Source of the DNA: Ottelia alismoides
Lineage: Eukaryota > Streptophyta > Magnoliopsida > Alismatales > Hydrocharitaceae
Assembly: GCA_037367405.1 (NCBI GenBank)
Contig: JAZKJV010008881.1
Coordinates: 186,001 to 250,000, forward strand
DNA: 64,000 bases
Direction: 5' to 3'
Shown: positions 37,941 to 48,473 of the stretch, piece after piece
Layout of the letters: every line of letters begins with the position of its first letter
Numbering within the stretch: position 1 is the stretch's first letter
Position numbers and translations under genes: made by a program
The notes under the pieces: generated by a model
Told to the model about the DNA's origin: nothing
Databases searched by the model: none
What the model saw: the letters and a program-made list of their open reading frames with translations, nothing else

Positions 37941-39264
37941 ATCGTATTTTTAGAGATTTAGATTAATTTATGTAACTAATTTTCATAAAATTAGTTTTTG
38001 TGTTATTTTTTCCCTCACTTTCTTTTGCATTTTATTTTCTGTATTATATTTTGCATATATCTCTCTATGGATGCTAACCGTATCTTCTCTCTTTGCAGAT
38101 AGCTTGGAGTGATTTTTGGATATAACTCAAGGGTCTGTAAAGAAGACTGGTTTTTATTTTTTTTGTGAGAGAGTTAGTTTATTTTTTGCATTATTCACAT
38201 GGCCCCTCTCTCTGAACCCTATTTATTTGTAATAATTCAGACTAGACTTCTTTGTTGTGTGTCGGGCATGTTTCAACCCCTTCTGTGTGGTTGGGATCCT
38301 ACTTGAGTGGCATAGGAATTAGGCACATATACGCTTGCTTAATTATTCTTGATTGTGCTATAATTCATAGGCCACACTTTCACTAATTATGCATATTGTA
38401 GATCGTTGAACATTAGCCAAATTGAAATCAATTCTTACCGCTAATAGAACTATCTGCCTAGGACATTTTTCCTCTGTGCATATCATTTAGTGTAAATTTA
38501 AAAAATATCCTTGTATTGCATCATGCATGAAGAACGCGAGGAATTATTATAAGACTTCTTCTTAAGCATGCATCATTGATTTACGCTTACATTGGCTTTT
38601 TCGATTCTCCCTCCTCAGTTTTGTAGCTTAGGAATTAAAGGAATTGGGACTTCTCGTTAGGCGTGAATTTCTTTGCTCATCTAAAATATCAGTGATAACA
38701 ATAATTTAAAACTGGGACTACTAATCAAGGTGATTGTAAATAACCTAACCTAAAATCAAGCCTGTATCTGGTGGATAATAAACCACTCATTATTTGTAAG
38801 GACAAGATCGCACCTCTAGGACAGAACCAAAAACCAAAAATTTTCATTCAGATTACTTTTAGAAACAACTAGCTACTTTTTAGTGAGGGTTTCGGGTAGC
38901 CGTTTTACGGTCCGACTTCTCTTAGCAAAGTGGGTGGTTTAGAGGACACCATGTAAGGCTCCGTCTTCAAGAAACGAGCAGTCGTATTTTTATGGTATGC
39001 ACTTACACCTATATTGGCTGAAAGTAGATGCAACTAGTTCTATGAACTCAGGACAGTCTTTGTGAAAATTTTCGGCACCTAACAGCTCCTCTTAATCTTT
39101 AAGATTGTTTGATCATTAAATTAAAATTGAAAAGATAAGTGATTGAACCCTGACGTTCCTTCACAAGTGTCGAGTGGGTAAATCAACGAGTTTGTTTTGT
39201 TGTATTGTCTTGTGTTCATTTCACTTCCTGCTTCGATCATCATCTTCTTCTTTTTCCATTCACC
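37941..39264 (+). mobile_element. 5' leader of element B-C
   Basis: A 1.3-kb untranslated leader. It has a well-formed 3' splice site: the branch-type word GCTAACC (about 38074), a C/T tract and TTTGCAG ending at 38098. A GTAACT lies at 37972, giving a 127-base candidate intron, the same length as in leader A. Later blocks GCTAATAGAACTATCTGCC and ATTAAATTAAAATTGAAAAG (39113) recur in the leader of D (61613). No open frame of note. Confidence 0.7.
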
Positions 39265-39925
39265 ATGTACTCTCGATCCATCTCGTATATGAACCCTGAA
39301 GTCGAAACTTCGATCAACTTCACCACCTCACTCGACTTCACCACTTCATACTTCTCACCTTCTACACGTTCTTACCCACCCGATACCCTCCTATACCAGT
39401 CTAGCACACCCTCTACCCAAAAGTTTGCTAGCTAATATGACATATACCTTAAGCAAACAATTGTTGAGAATGATGATCGGTCGACCTGCATGGGTTGAGA
39501 TTACACCTTTGACCCGAAGACTTTCTATTGATAACCAAATAGAAAGGACTACATCTTATATTCACCCTAACTGGATCGAATGTCATAGGCCCTCTTGTTT
39601 TGCACTCAATGAGCCTTCATGCACAGAGAATGGGATTCTGGATCCAACTCCACCTTCCCACTATCTGTGGATACCCCGTTTTGAGGCTCAGACTATCGTA
39701 GCAAGAAATCCAGACTCAACTCAAAAATGTGTGCCTATGTCTAGGCATGCTGAGGATGGAATCTCAACCTATCAGCAGAAGCATTCCAACCAGTCCATTA
39801 ATCTTCCCAAGCAAACACTGGAGGGTGAATACTCTCAAATCAAAAGAAATGTGGAAGAATAGAGGAATGAATTCAAAAAAGCATTGGAAGAAAAAAAAAT
39901 AGAATGCGCTAAACTTGGTATTGAG
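39265..39925 (+). pseudogene. gag-like N-terminal half of element B-C
   Basis: The first ATG after the leader is at 39265 and gives a Ser/Thr/aromatic-rich start (MYSRSISYMNPEVETS), with a stop at 39433-39435. An overlapping frame, 39425-39862, continues with a 145-codon product rich in charged residues and a probable coiled-coil end that carries on past a stop to 39925 (EFKKALEEKK). No zinc knuckle is seen. Element D has the Ser/Pro-rich beginning but not the second frame. The frame change and stop mean it is broken, although codons on both sides look coding. It is cut by the solo LTR at 39931. Confidence 0.55.
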
Positions 39926-40169
39926 GTATGTGATAAACACGAAAATCACGGGGTCTAATTATCTCACACAAGGCGGAGACAACCGTGTCGCTGCGGCGAC
40001 CCTCAATGATCCTCGTATTTAATCAACAATTAACCCACACTCAATCAATCAAGCAATGACAAGCAGATGTGAAGTTAAAATTTATTTTTAACTCTACATA
40101 AATGATGTATAGAAGCAAGCACGTAGAGAGTTCGAACACAGGGAGCAAGGCAGGGTAGATCAAACAGGG

Positions 40170-40170
<1 letters not shown>

Positions 40171-40202
<32 letters not shown>
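40171..40202. repeat. (TG)8(AG)8 compound microsatellite
   Basis: Sixteen bases of TG repeats followed by sixteen of AG repeats in the U5 part of the solo LTR. Likely polymorphic. Confidence 0.95.
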
Positions 40203-40203
<1 letters not shown>

Positions 40204-41326
40204 AAGTGATGTATATGTCTACACTATGCAAATGCAAATATTTTTGTGGGTTTTAGATTTTTAATTTTTTAATTAATTTTTAATTTTGTATTTTTGATTT
40301 TTAATTTTCTGATTTTATAATTTTTTATATTATATTTTTTTCTTTTTCAAAATTGGAATATGTAAACTATATAATAAAAGAGGGGATAGAATATTTATAA
40401 AATAAGCAACAATTCTCAAAAATTCAGAAATAAAATCTTTTTGGTCTTTTTATACTTTTTTACTATTTTTGTGATTTTTGGGTATTTTTCAAAATGTTTT
40501 TGATATTTTTATAAATTAAAATAAGGAAAATAATGAATTAAATGTTCTGGTTGAAGGTAAAATAGGAATGAAAAATATCAAACAGCCACAAAATTTTTCC
40601 AAACTAATTTTAAAATAAAGGAAATAAAATAGGAAAAATACAGGAACTGAGTTTATATTTTTTAGAATTTTCTAGAATTTTTGAGATTTTTTGGAAGTTT
40701 TTGGGTATTTTTTAATTTTTAAGGTTTTTCTTTTGAATTTTTTAGTGATTTTTGGACTGACACTAAAATAGGATAAAATAGACAGTAGATAATTTTTTTA
40801 GAATTTTTCTAGATGTTTTAATATTTTTTTGGTATTTTCTAAGCTAGATAGTAGCTAAAATGCATGTTTTGATTTTTAATAAATGCTACAATAAACAAAA
40901 ATAAAATACAAAAATATGGCGTAGAAGGACAAGTTAACAGGAGCCTATATGATTTTTTGTAGAATTTTTGGGATTAAAATGATGCCTTAAATAAATGGAG
41001 CAAGCAAGCAACAATATATGGCCTGGTATGGGTATAAGTGCAAATATCAAAACATCCAGGGGCATACATGCAATTTACCAACAAAATATTATACTGAATA
41101 TTCACATCTAATGGACCAAATACAAATTTCCAAACCCGCACGGGTACAGGTGCAAAATGTCCACCAGGGTGCGTGACTTGCACGCGCTTGGGAAAGACCT
41201 GGTTGCAATTTTCAAAACCTCGGGGATTTACATGCAAATGTACCAAGAATTTTACACATAATTCAAAAATTAGAGCACTGAAATGAAATATCCAAAAGGC
41301 CGGGGGCCTCTCTGCAAAAATCCCCG

Positions 41327-41355
41327 CACCTCACGTGAACAGGTCACGTGAGGTG
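41327..41355. promoter_or_regulatory. G-box hairpin in solo LTR
   Basis: CACCTCACGTGA and its exact complement TCACGTGAGGTG separated by ACAGG: 12-bp arms, 5-base loop, with a CACGTG in each arm. It is the same kind of CACGTG cluster as in the other LTRs. CACGTG is the core of plant bZIP/bHLH binding sites. Confidence 0.75.
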
Positions 41356-43749
41356 ACGTGGCAGAGGACCTAGTTGCAAATACTTAAAGTCTGAGGGCCT
41401 AATTATAAAAGTTACAAAATATTTTAAACTACTAATGAAAGTTTATGGACTAAAAGGAAATACAAAAATGCATGGGGTAAAAGTTGCAAAATACCCCAAA
41501 GCACGCTGTCCAACGGTTGTGGCTCCTTCACTTGACACGTGGCAACGTTCGGACGGCTGATGGCGCTTCACGTTGGATGGTGAAGATTAGATCCTCGGGT
41601 GAAGATCTGATGGTGGAGATCGGGCGCGATCCAACGGCGGTTGTGCGAACTGGGGCTCCGCCTCGATCCGACGGCTGCGAGGGGCGGAGCAAGAACCGCG
41701 AATGAACTCCGGCGAGCCGAGGTTCTCCGAGGTCCTGCTCCGTCTTTGACGGGCTTCTGGGCTTCAAAATGAGGCTGGAGGTTCCTGGAGGTCGAGGCTA
41801 TCTCCCGGGAGCTTCAAAATACCTCGGTGGTGGTCAAGGCTCGCGGAGGAGGGCGGCGGAGCTATGGGGTTCGACTGAACTCCGACGAGAGTCAAAAATG
41901 CACCCAGGCACGCGTCAAAGGGAGTTGACCTGTAAAACAAAGTGAGAGGGTCCAGGGCAAATTGCCTGGACCCCGCGGAGGTGGAATAGCGGCGCGAAGC
42001 GGTGGTTAGGGACTTGGCCGGAGGTGCGCTCCGGCGAGAGGATCTGATGGGATGATTTGATCGATGGGAGCGAAAATTTCTTGAGGCAAAATGATCCTAG
42101 AACTAAGGCGAAACTAATGCAAGGAAAATAAAGGAGTTAGGGCAGCCTCAATGGCCGGAGCTAGAGGGAAGGGGGGTACCTCGACCGCCGGAGTTGGGGG
42201 AGGTTGCGGAGGCACCTCAGTGCGTGCTCGACCCGCCTGAAGGTCGCCGGAGGAAGCTGTCACCTTCCTTGGGCCTTTGGGTACGATTAGGGGAGCTACA
42301 CTTGTGGGAGAGGCGTTCGAAATTCAAATCGAAGTTGGGTTTTCATTATAAGTGGTTTGACCCAGTGACCGGGATGCTCCAAAGACCAAGGTGGATCGAT
42401 GAAATCGCTGGTCCTCGGCCCAATGTAATCATAGGGCGAGCAAGATGGAAGGTTGAGGCAAAAGTTTGCAGAAGGAATCGGGACGAAAGGGTGAAAGTCT
42501 TGACCTCGAAAAATCCGCAAATGCGGGTCAAAAACTAGGCCTGACACAGCTATAGGGGGAAGGACGACCAGTTGACCGGGGTCAACTGGGGTCGTCTCCT
42601 GATTGGTCCACGTGGACCAATCAGGAAAAATCCCTGAAAAAGATTTTATAAATTCAAATTAAAATAGAAAAAGAACAAATTAAATTTTAGTTATAAAATA
42701 AAAAATATTTATTATTTTATGTAGTATTTTATTCTGATTTTTAATTATTTTTATGAGATATATTTTTACAAGTTACCTATTATAGCCTATATAGGTATAT
42801 TGCATATATATAATTTATTATTTTATTTTTATTTTGTGTTTTTAATTAATTTAATTTTGTTTATTATTTTATAAAATTATAAAATACTTTTATACACATA
42901 AGTATATTTTTATTTTATTTTTCTGAATTGTTTTGTATATTTAATAAATTATAAGTATGTAGTATACATGTATAAGTAAAGGTATAATACCTATGTAATT
43001 TATTTACATGTATTTTATTTTGAGTTTTCTTTAGGTCTTTATTCTAATTTTAATATACAAATATATTATAAGTAATATTTACAAAATTATAAAAATATAA
43101 AAATACAAAAATAATGAATAAATAATAAATCGAATATTTTAGTATGTACAAGTATACACTATGGGTCCAAAACTCAACTTTCAAACCGTAGCTCCACCAA
43201 ATAGCTTATTTTATTCTATATACAATTAAAGTGAGTTTGCTGCATTTGGAGTTTTCATTTGTGAGATACGGGTCTGGGAAGTTGGGATTCTGGATTTTTA
43301 TTCAGACCATATTTGTTATCTGTACATTATTTTTCAGTGAAATCAATTTTGTATTTTTCTATATTTAATTATCTACAACTTTCATGTACAAAGTTCTTTA
43401 TTTGATGTATAAAAAGTGGAACCAAAATGGGTCCCAAAATGAATAAATAATGAATGAAAAAGTATAGGTATTTGACCCTTATCTCCCCCTACTTTATTCC
43501 TTGTCGACCTATTCATCAAGATGCCTAGGTCTCGGGGTTTGGGTCATAAAATATTTACAATATTTTATTCTTTTTCTTTTCTTTATTTATTCTATAATTT
43601 TGGCTTTAATTACAGTATTTTATACACTATTTACAAGTACATGCATGAATGCTAAAGTGATGTAATTAGAGGTATTTACATGCATTTACTAGGGTTTTTT
43701 AGGCCAAAATGATAGAATAAAGATGATGAAATGTGGATTTATTAGTATG

Positions 43750-44630
43750 TTCAAGTGGATATGATCTCGAGGATAGAAATGATACTAAGGCACCAACATC
43801 TTTTGTACAGCTGGAGTCACCACCATCGCTGACCATTGACCATTATACCGAAAACACCAAAAAAATCAAAAAACCAAAAAAAGTCAAAAATATTGGACAA
43901 TTACGAAATGGAAGCATTTTACAAAAGTTTGATCTTAGAACTTCCATTTATCAATGCCATATAATATGTGCCTGATCTTAAGAGATTTCTGAAGAGTCGA
44001 CTAAACCCTAAAAAGACGGGCAAGAAGAGATCCACGACTGAATATCATATCATATCTATGGCTAGTTCTTTGGTGATGAATCGAAAAAACAAGAGGCGCA
44101 AAGTCAAGCGGTTGACTCAGATTATGGGTGACATTGAGGATTCTACATTCACTCATGTTCGGTTAGACGATGACTCCACATTAAACATCCTCCCCAAGTC
44201 CATATTTGACCATCTCAAACATGGACAACTAAAAAGGACTAGGGTGATCGTTCAATTACCTGATCAATCTACCAAAAGACCACGAGGGATTGTTTCGATC
44301 GTCGTAAACTTCTGAGGTGACAAACACAAAGTGAACATTATTTTCCTTGACATCGAGCACCGAGGAGGATTGTCTAAGTCTCCTATCATTTTAGGGAAGT
44401 CATTCTTAGCCTCTGCGAAAGTGATTGTGGATTGTGAGACTCAGGTCATCATGTTCCCAAACTCGGACCACAATGAACAAACCCTCAATGGCACGAAATG
44501 CTTTGAGGAAACCCGACTCGAAACCAACAATTGTGATCGGGAGACAAATGCTTCACATGATCAGACCTCTCCTCATGAAATACTGACACATGCCCTAGGA
44601 GAGATACCCATGAGAACGACTGTTGGATAG
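43750..44630 (+). pseudogene. gag C-terminus and retropepsin-like domain of element B-C
   Basis: After the solo LTR the frame gives a Lys-rich segment (TKKIKKPKKVKNIGQ) shared with D. It then shifts to NRKNKRRKVKRLT and the protease: LDDDSTLNILPKSIFDHL (triad codons at 44163-44180), RPRGIVSIVVNF, one stop at 44313-44315, then SPIILGKSFLASAKVIVD. The second hallmark ILGKSFLA is well kept. The active-site triad is D-D-D instead of D-x-G, so catalysis is doubtful. Length and order fit a Ty3/gypsy protease, but a stop and frame changes make this copy inactive. Confidence 0.75.
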
Positions 44631-45334
44631 ACCTCTGATTCTCACCACACCTCCCACCCTGCAACTGCTCCTATAAGGAAACATAATTTAGGAGCTTATG
44701 AAGAATTAGATCACATTTCTGAGAAACGTCATTATTATTTAAGTGGTCCAATCATTGAGTTGGCAGTAATTCATGAGATACTTAAACCATACAAGGAATC
44801 GACTCAGGAAACCTCTGATGTCACCAAAATTCATGAATATCAGGAAGTGACATAAACATCTCTGCTAGCAATCACAAAGCTACTAGGACCATGCTCCCTC
44901 GCCCGAAGTCACATATGACCTTACAAGAATTGGTCATCTTTTAGGGGGATTCATCTGATGAGGAACTCATAAATGCCCCACCGGTTACTAAAGATATGAA
45001 GAAAAAGGATGCCCATCTTCCTCCCAATACTTCTCGCAGAAACAAACCGACCGAGAAAGTTACCTTTGACCTTAGACACCAGGTGATTTCTGAAGAGTCC
45101 TCGTTAGGTCCTGAAGTGGTTCAACAGGTAAGTGTAATAAGTACGGCTCTGATCAAAGGGAACTTACCTCTGATTGACAGTAGTTGGAGATTCTCTACGT
45201 ATGGCTACTATTCTTCTAAGGATGACTCTGACGATGGCTGGTCCTCTTCATCCTCCCCCTCTTCACCACCATCCACATCTCCATTCTATCTCCTGCCCCA
45301 CTCCTGCAAGAAGGTTCGTCGCAAACCTTCTTGA
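44631..45334 (+). pseudogene. Conserved C-terminal piece after the protease, element B-C
   Basis: This occupies the place where reverse transcriptase would start, but does not resemble one. Broken frames give RPKSHMTLQELV, then GDSSDEEL. An open frame from 44996 then gives SRRNKPTEKVTFDLRHQVIS, a YYSS-D-S-DGW word, a SPSSPPSTSP tract and the basic tail KKVRRKPS with a stop at 45332-45334. Element D has the same series at 63480-63924. Conservation in order and sequence between two separate elements suggests a real polypeptide. I do not recognise the family. Confidence 0.6.
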
Positions 45335-47103
45335 CCTTGTACATCCGTAAATCTACTCAGTTCCCCATTTGTAATTATGTGATCATATTTAAGCTGACAT
45401 GAGCCTAAGTATAGGGGAATCAGTACCATTGTGTATACATCACTTCTATTCTTTTCTTCTCACCTTCGTCTGCCTCATTTCATGCTTTTCTGTTATGTTT
45501 AATCCCTTAAAAGTCTAAGTATAGGTGGGCATGTCGACTTCTTTTTCTTTTTCTCTCATCTATAGTTAGTACGAGCTATTCTACATTTCACTATGTGCCA
45601 TGAGGGCATAGCACAAGCTAAGTATAGGGAGTGTGTTTGTATAAATTCTGCATACTTTATCCATAGCTCATACTTTAATTGTCTTCAGCTAAAATCTGGG
45701 ATGGGTACAAGTTGTGTATATTTTACTAAGTTCTTTATGTAAACAATACCTGGTTTTCGATAAAATAAAACAAAACAAAAACAAAGCAAAAAAACTCTTT
45801 GCATAAAAAAATCACCCATGGTCTTGCATTTCATTAAGCATCTCATGTAGTCTTTAGTTGGTGTATTCCTGGCACATTCACTATCGCTCAAGGCTGAAGG
45901 ATTTTGAGGACACTTGAATTTTGAGATATTGAGAGTTTGAGTTAGACAGCCTTAGTCATTAGGGTTTTGAACTTAATAATCCACACCTCCTTAGTTTGAA
46001 AGATTTGAGCATTATATTGCACTCTTGATCTTTACCTTCAAAAGAATATGATCAGCACATCACTTTCACAACTGCATGATTGATGAGATGGGTTGGGTTC
46101 TTACTTAAGGAACTAGGACTGAAGATTTGAGTTTAGGCCCGATTTAATGATGCTCGACGATGGGAGAAAGTTCATGAAGGCTTCAAGAAACCTGAGTGTC
46201 AGCAAAACCCTAGCCAGTATGTGAACAAGTTCGCATGCTATCGTTTGATATTAAACTATGTACCAGGGTGTGATGAAATTAAATAATTTGTTGATCAGCG
46301 TGTGCCCACTCCTGGTAAAAGTAGTGGAGCTAGCCAAAAAGAAAAGAAAAGAAAGAAATATTGAAAGAAAATATCTCTCAAACACAAAGTCAAATTACAA
46401 AGAGCTTCCACCAAAGGCGAGCGCTCCCAACCATTTCAAAGTGTCCACTTTGATCAAATGCTATTAGGACCAAGGAGTCGGACTAGCACCCAAAAAGGGC
46501 TCTGCATCATATAGTGATACAAGTCTAGGTGTCGAAGGTATCTTAGATATTCAAAAGAGACAGACTCCGATGTACTCCCAGGAAAACAAGTGCAGACGAC
46601 TCTGAATTCTCTTGATGGACACATTGATCAACAAACAAAAATCCACATGTGTTGAGTAATAAGGCACTTGAAAGGCCCTTTGTTCTAATGTGAGGGAGAG
46701 AAAAATATACAAAATCCTATGCCCTCCATCATCTGACCATCCATCTACATTTCAAGTCTAACAAACTAATGAGACAGTAGATTGAATGCAAGAATCAACT
46801 TGTTCCCTAATGTTAAGGATTAGGTCTAGAGGAGAGTCTCTTGGACGGGAACCTTGAGTGACATCTTGACTCAACTCTAATGCAGTACACCAAAAGTCAT
46901 ATCCTTATATTTTATGTACAAATGAAGAGTCTGATAGTGAGAAAAGTTGGATTCCTTTTAATTAAAGCATGGTTGAGCCCAGAATTTTAGGATCACTCAA
47001 ATTAAGGGTCTTCGATGAATTAAGCCTTGAAAATTCACATGCAAAGTCATGCATTTATCCAACTAAGTCATTCATTCATTGACGCTCGGGGTCGAGCATA
47101 GTT
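45335..47103 (+). mobile_element. 3' non-coding region of element B-C, with PPT-like hairpins
   Basis: No gene. PPT-like words occur at about 45409-45423 (CCTAAGTATAGGGGA, partly paired with CATATTTAAGCT just before it), 45520-45533 (CTAAGTATAGGTGG) and 45621-45635 (CTAAGTATAGGGAG). Text from 45890 to 46200 parallels the 3' region of element Y. Frames at 45685-45891 and 46258-46467 are isolated. Confidence 0.65.
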
Positions 47104-47117
47104 AAAGTATAGGGGTA
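47104..47117 (+). other. Polypurine tract of element B-C
   Basis: AAAGTATAGGGGTA immediately before the TGATGAATC start of LTR C. It marks LTR C as the 3' LTR. Confidence 0.8.
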
Positions 47118-48172
47118 TGATGAATCTCATATTCAACATGCTAACATTGGTCAATTAGGCTTTGTTTCCCAAAATCCATATGAATTTAATAATTAATATA
47201 ACATCATTATCATTCATACATGTGTAAATAATATTCGCATTTCATCATGCCTAAGTGTATAAAATAAGGAACCAAGAAACCAAGTGTAAATTGACCTAAA
47301 AAGCTGCTAAGTTCCCCTATTTTAATTAATTCATCCTAACTTTGATTTGTCCTGAAATTGCCTCCATTGAGTAGATATTACTAATAAGAATAAATAAACA
47401 ATACAAAAAAATTGCTAACTCAAATAATGGGCAAATAAACCTAAAACCTAATTTCACATCAGACGGATTAAAATGAGCATATCTTCCACATACAGTGTAC
47501 AATATAGATCTACTCACTTTTAAAATACTATATTTTCAATTACCTTCAAAACAAGATCAATTTCAAAAAATTCAGAGCTCATATGTGAAAGTTGGGTTTT
47601 GGGCTCTTTTGTGCATTTTATCTTTTTGCTATTTTCGACCTGAGTTTTTATGTACATAATCAACCCATTTTATTTATTTCTTCTTCATTTTATTCTTTGA
47701 TCAAAGTTTTATCAAGCGGCATAAAAATTCAAACTAAATTAAGACTGAAATCAAAGAAATTGACTGTGTCCAAGTGACCTCTGTGAATCTATACAAAATT
47801 CGCTTATTTCGCACTTCTATTTTATTTTCCTATTTTCTTATTTATTAAAATATAAAAAATTATATTAATGTGTAATTAAGTATCTTTTATTTTATTATAT
47901 TTTTTGATTTTTTATCCTCTGTTAAAATAACAAAAAATTACAAAACCTCAAAAAGCTGGTTTTCTATACACATGGAAAATCACCAAAAATGCCACTTTGT
48001 ACAGATGACATCTTTTGCTCCAGGTCCCTTCATGAAAGTTGTAGATCTCATCGAGACGAAAAACTTTTGTGAAGGAATTTTTTTGATCTAATATCTCCTT
48101 CTATTTTCTTCCATTTTTCCTTCTCATTAATTTTTTAAATTTTTTTAAGGTGTCATGTGGCAACCCCTAGTA

Positions 48173-48314
48173 GGGGTGTCACGTCACATGCTATGCACGT
48201 GACCAGGCTGGATGGCTGACTGGGGGTGTCACGTGGCATGCCTAGGCATGCCACGTGACACCCCCAGTCAGCCATCCAGCCTGGTCACGTGCATAGCATG
48301 TGACGTGACACCCC
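48173..48314. repeat. Perfect 142-bp palindrome in LTR C
   Basis: Every base from 48173 to 48243 pairs with its mirror from 48314 to 48244, with no mismatch and no spacer; the centre is CCTAGG. The right arm is ordinary LTR sequence, as in LTR A near 6640-6700 and LTR B near 35590-35640. The left arm is its inverted copy. Each arm contains two CACGTG words. Confidence 0.97.
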
Positions 48315-48466
48315 CACTTTCCTCTCTTCTCCTGGTCGTGTGCATAACACGTGACCATTCCTCCCCTTTCTCCTGCAAACGGTCGCCGCTCCTCCTCAAC
48401 CACCGTCATCCATCTCGCAACCGTTGTATAACCTTCCTCGTGTAATGCTCTTCCCCTACCTCCTCC

Positions 48467-48473
48467 TATAAAG
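48467..48473 (+). promoter_or_regulatory. Probable TATA box of LTR C
   Basis: TATAAAG at the position equivalent to 35828 in LTR B, about 150 bases downstream of the palindrome. It could drive read-out transcription into 50.6 kb and beyond. Confidence 0.45.

Larger units (their letters stand above)
28939..38782 (+). repeat. 9.9-kb direct duplication, copy 2
   Basis: Repeats 1-9906 in order and orientation. It includes both MITEs, the old LTR fragment with the same interruption point, and the start of element B-C. Unlike copy 1, the element continues to a full internal region and 3' LTR. Confidence 0.93.
39931..43744 (-). mobile_element. Solo LTR inserted in element B-C (TSD GTATG)
   Basis: A 3.8-kb LTR with no internal region. 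On the plus strand it starts TGATAAACACG and ends GGATTTATTA. GTATG flanks it on both sides (39926-39930 and 43745-43749), a perfect 5-bp TSD. Its minus-strand U3 end (43744 back to 43210) matches the truncated LTR at 9907-10442, and its U5 end (40130-40144) has the GTTCGA block. The GC-rich middle (41300-42600) produces frames on both strands, which are not genes. Two microsatellites, (TG)8 and (AG)8, adjoin at 40171-40202. Confidence 0.94.

Noticed and set aside
41484..42547. Frames of up to 114 codons in GC-rich DNA
   Set aside because: Inside the solo LTR with TSD GTATG; no similarity to known proteins recognised.
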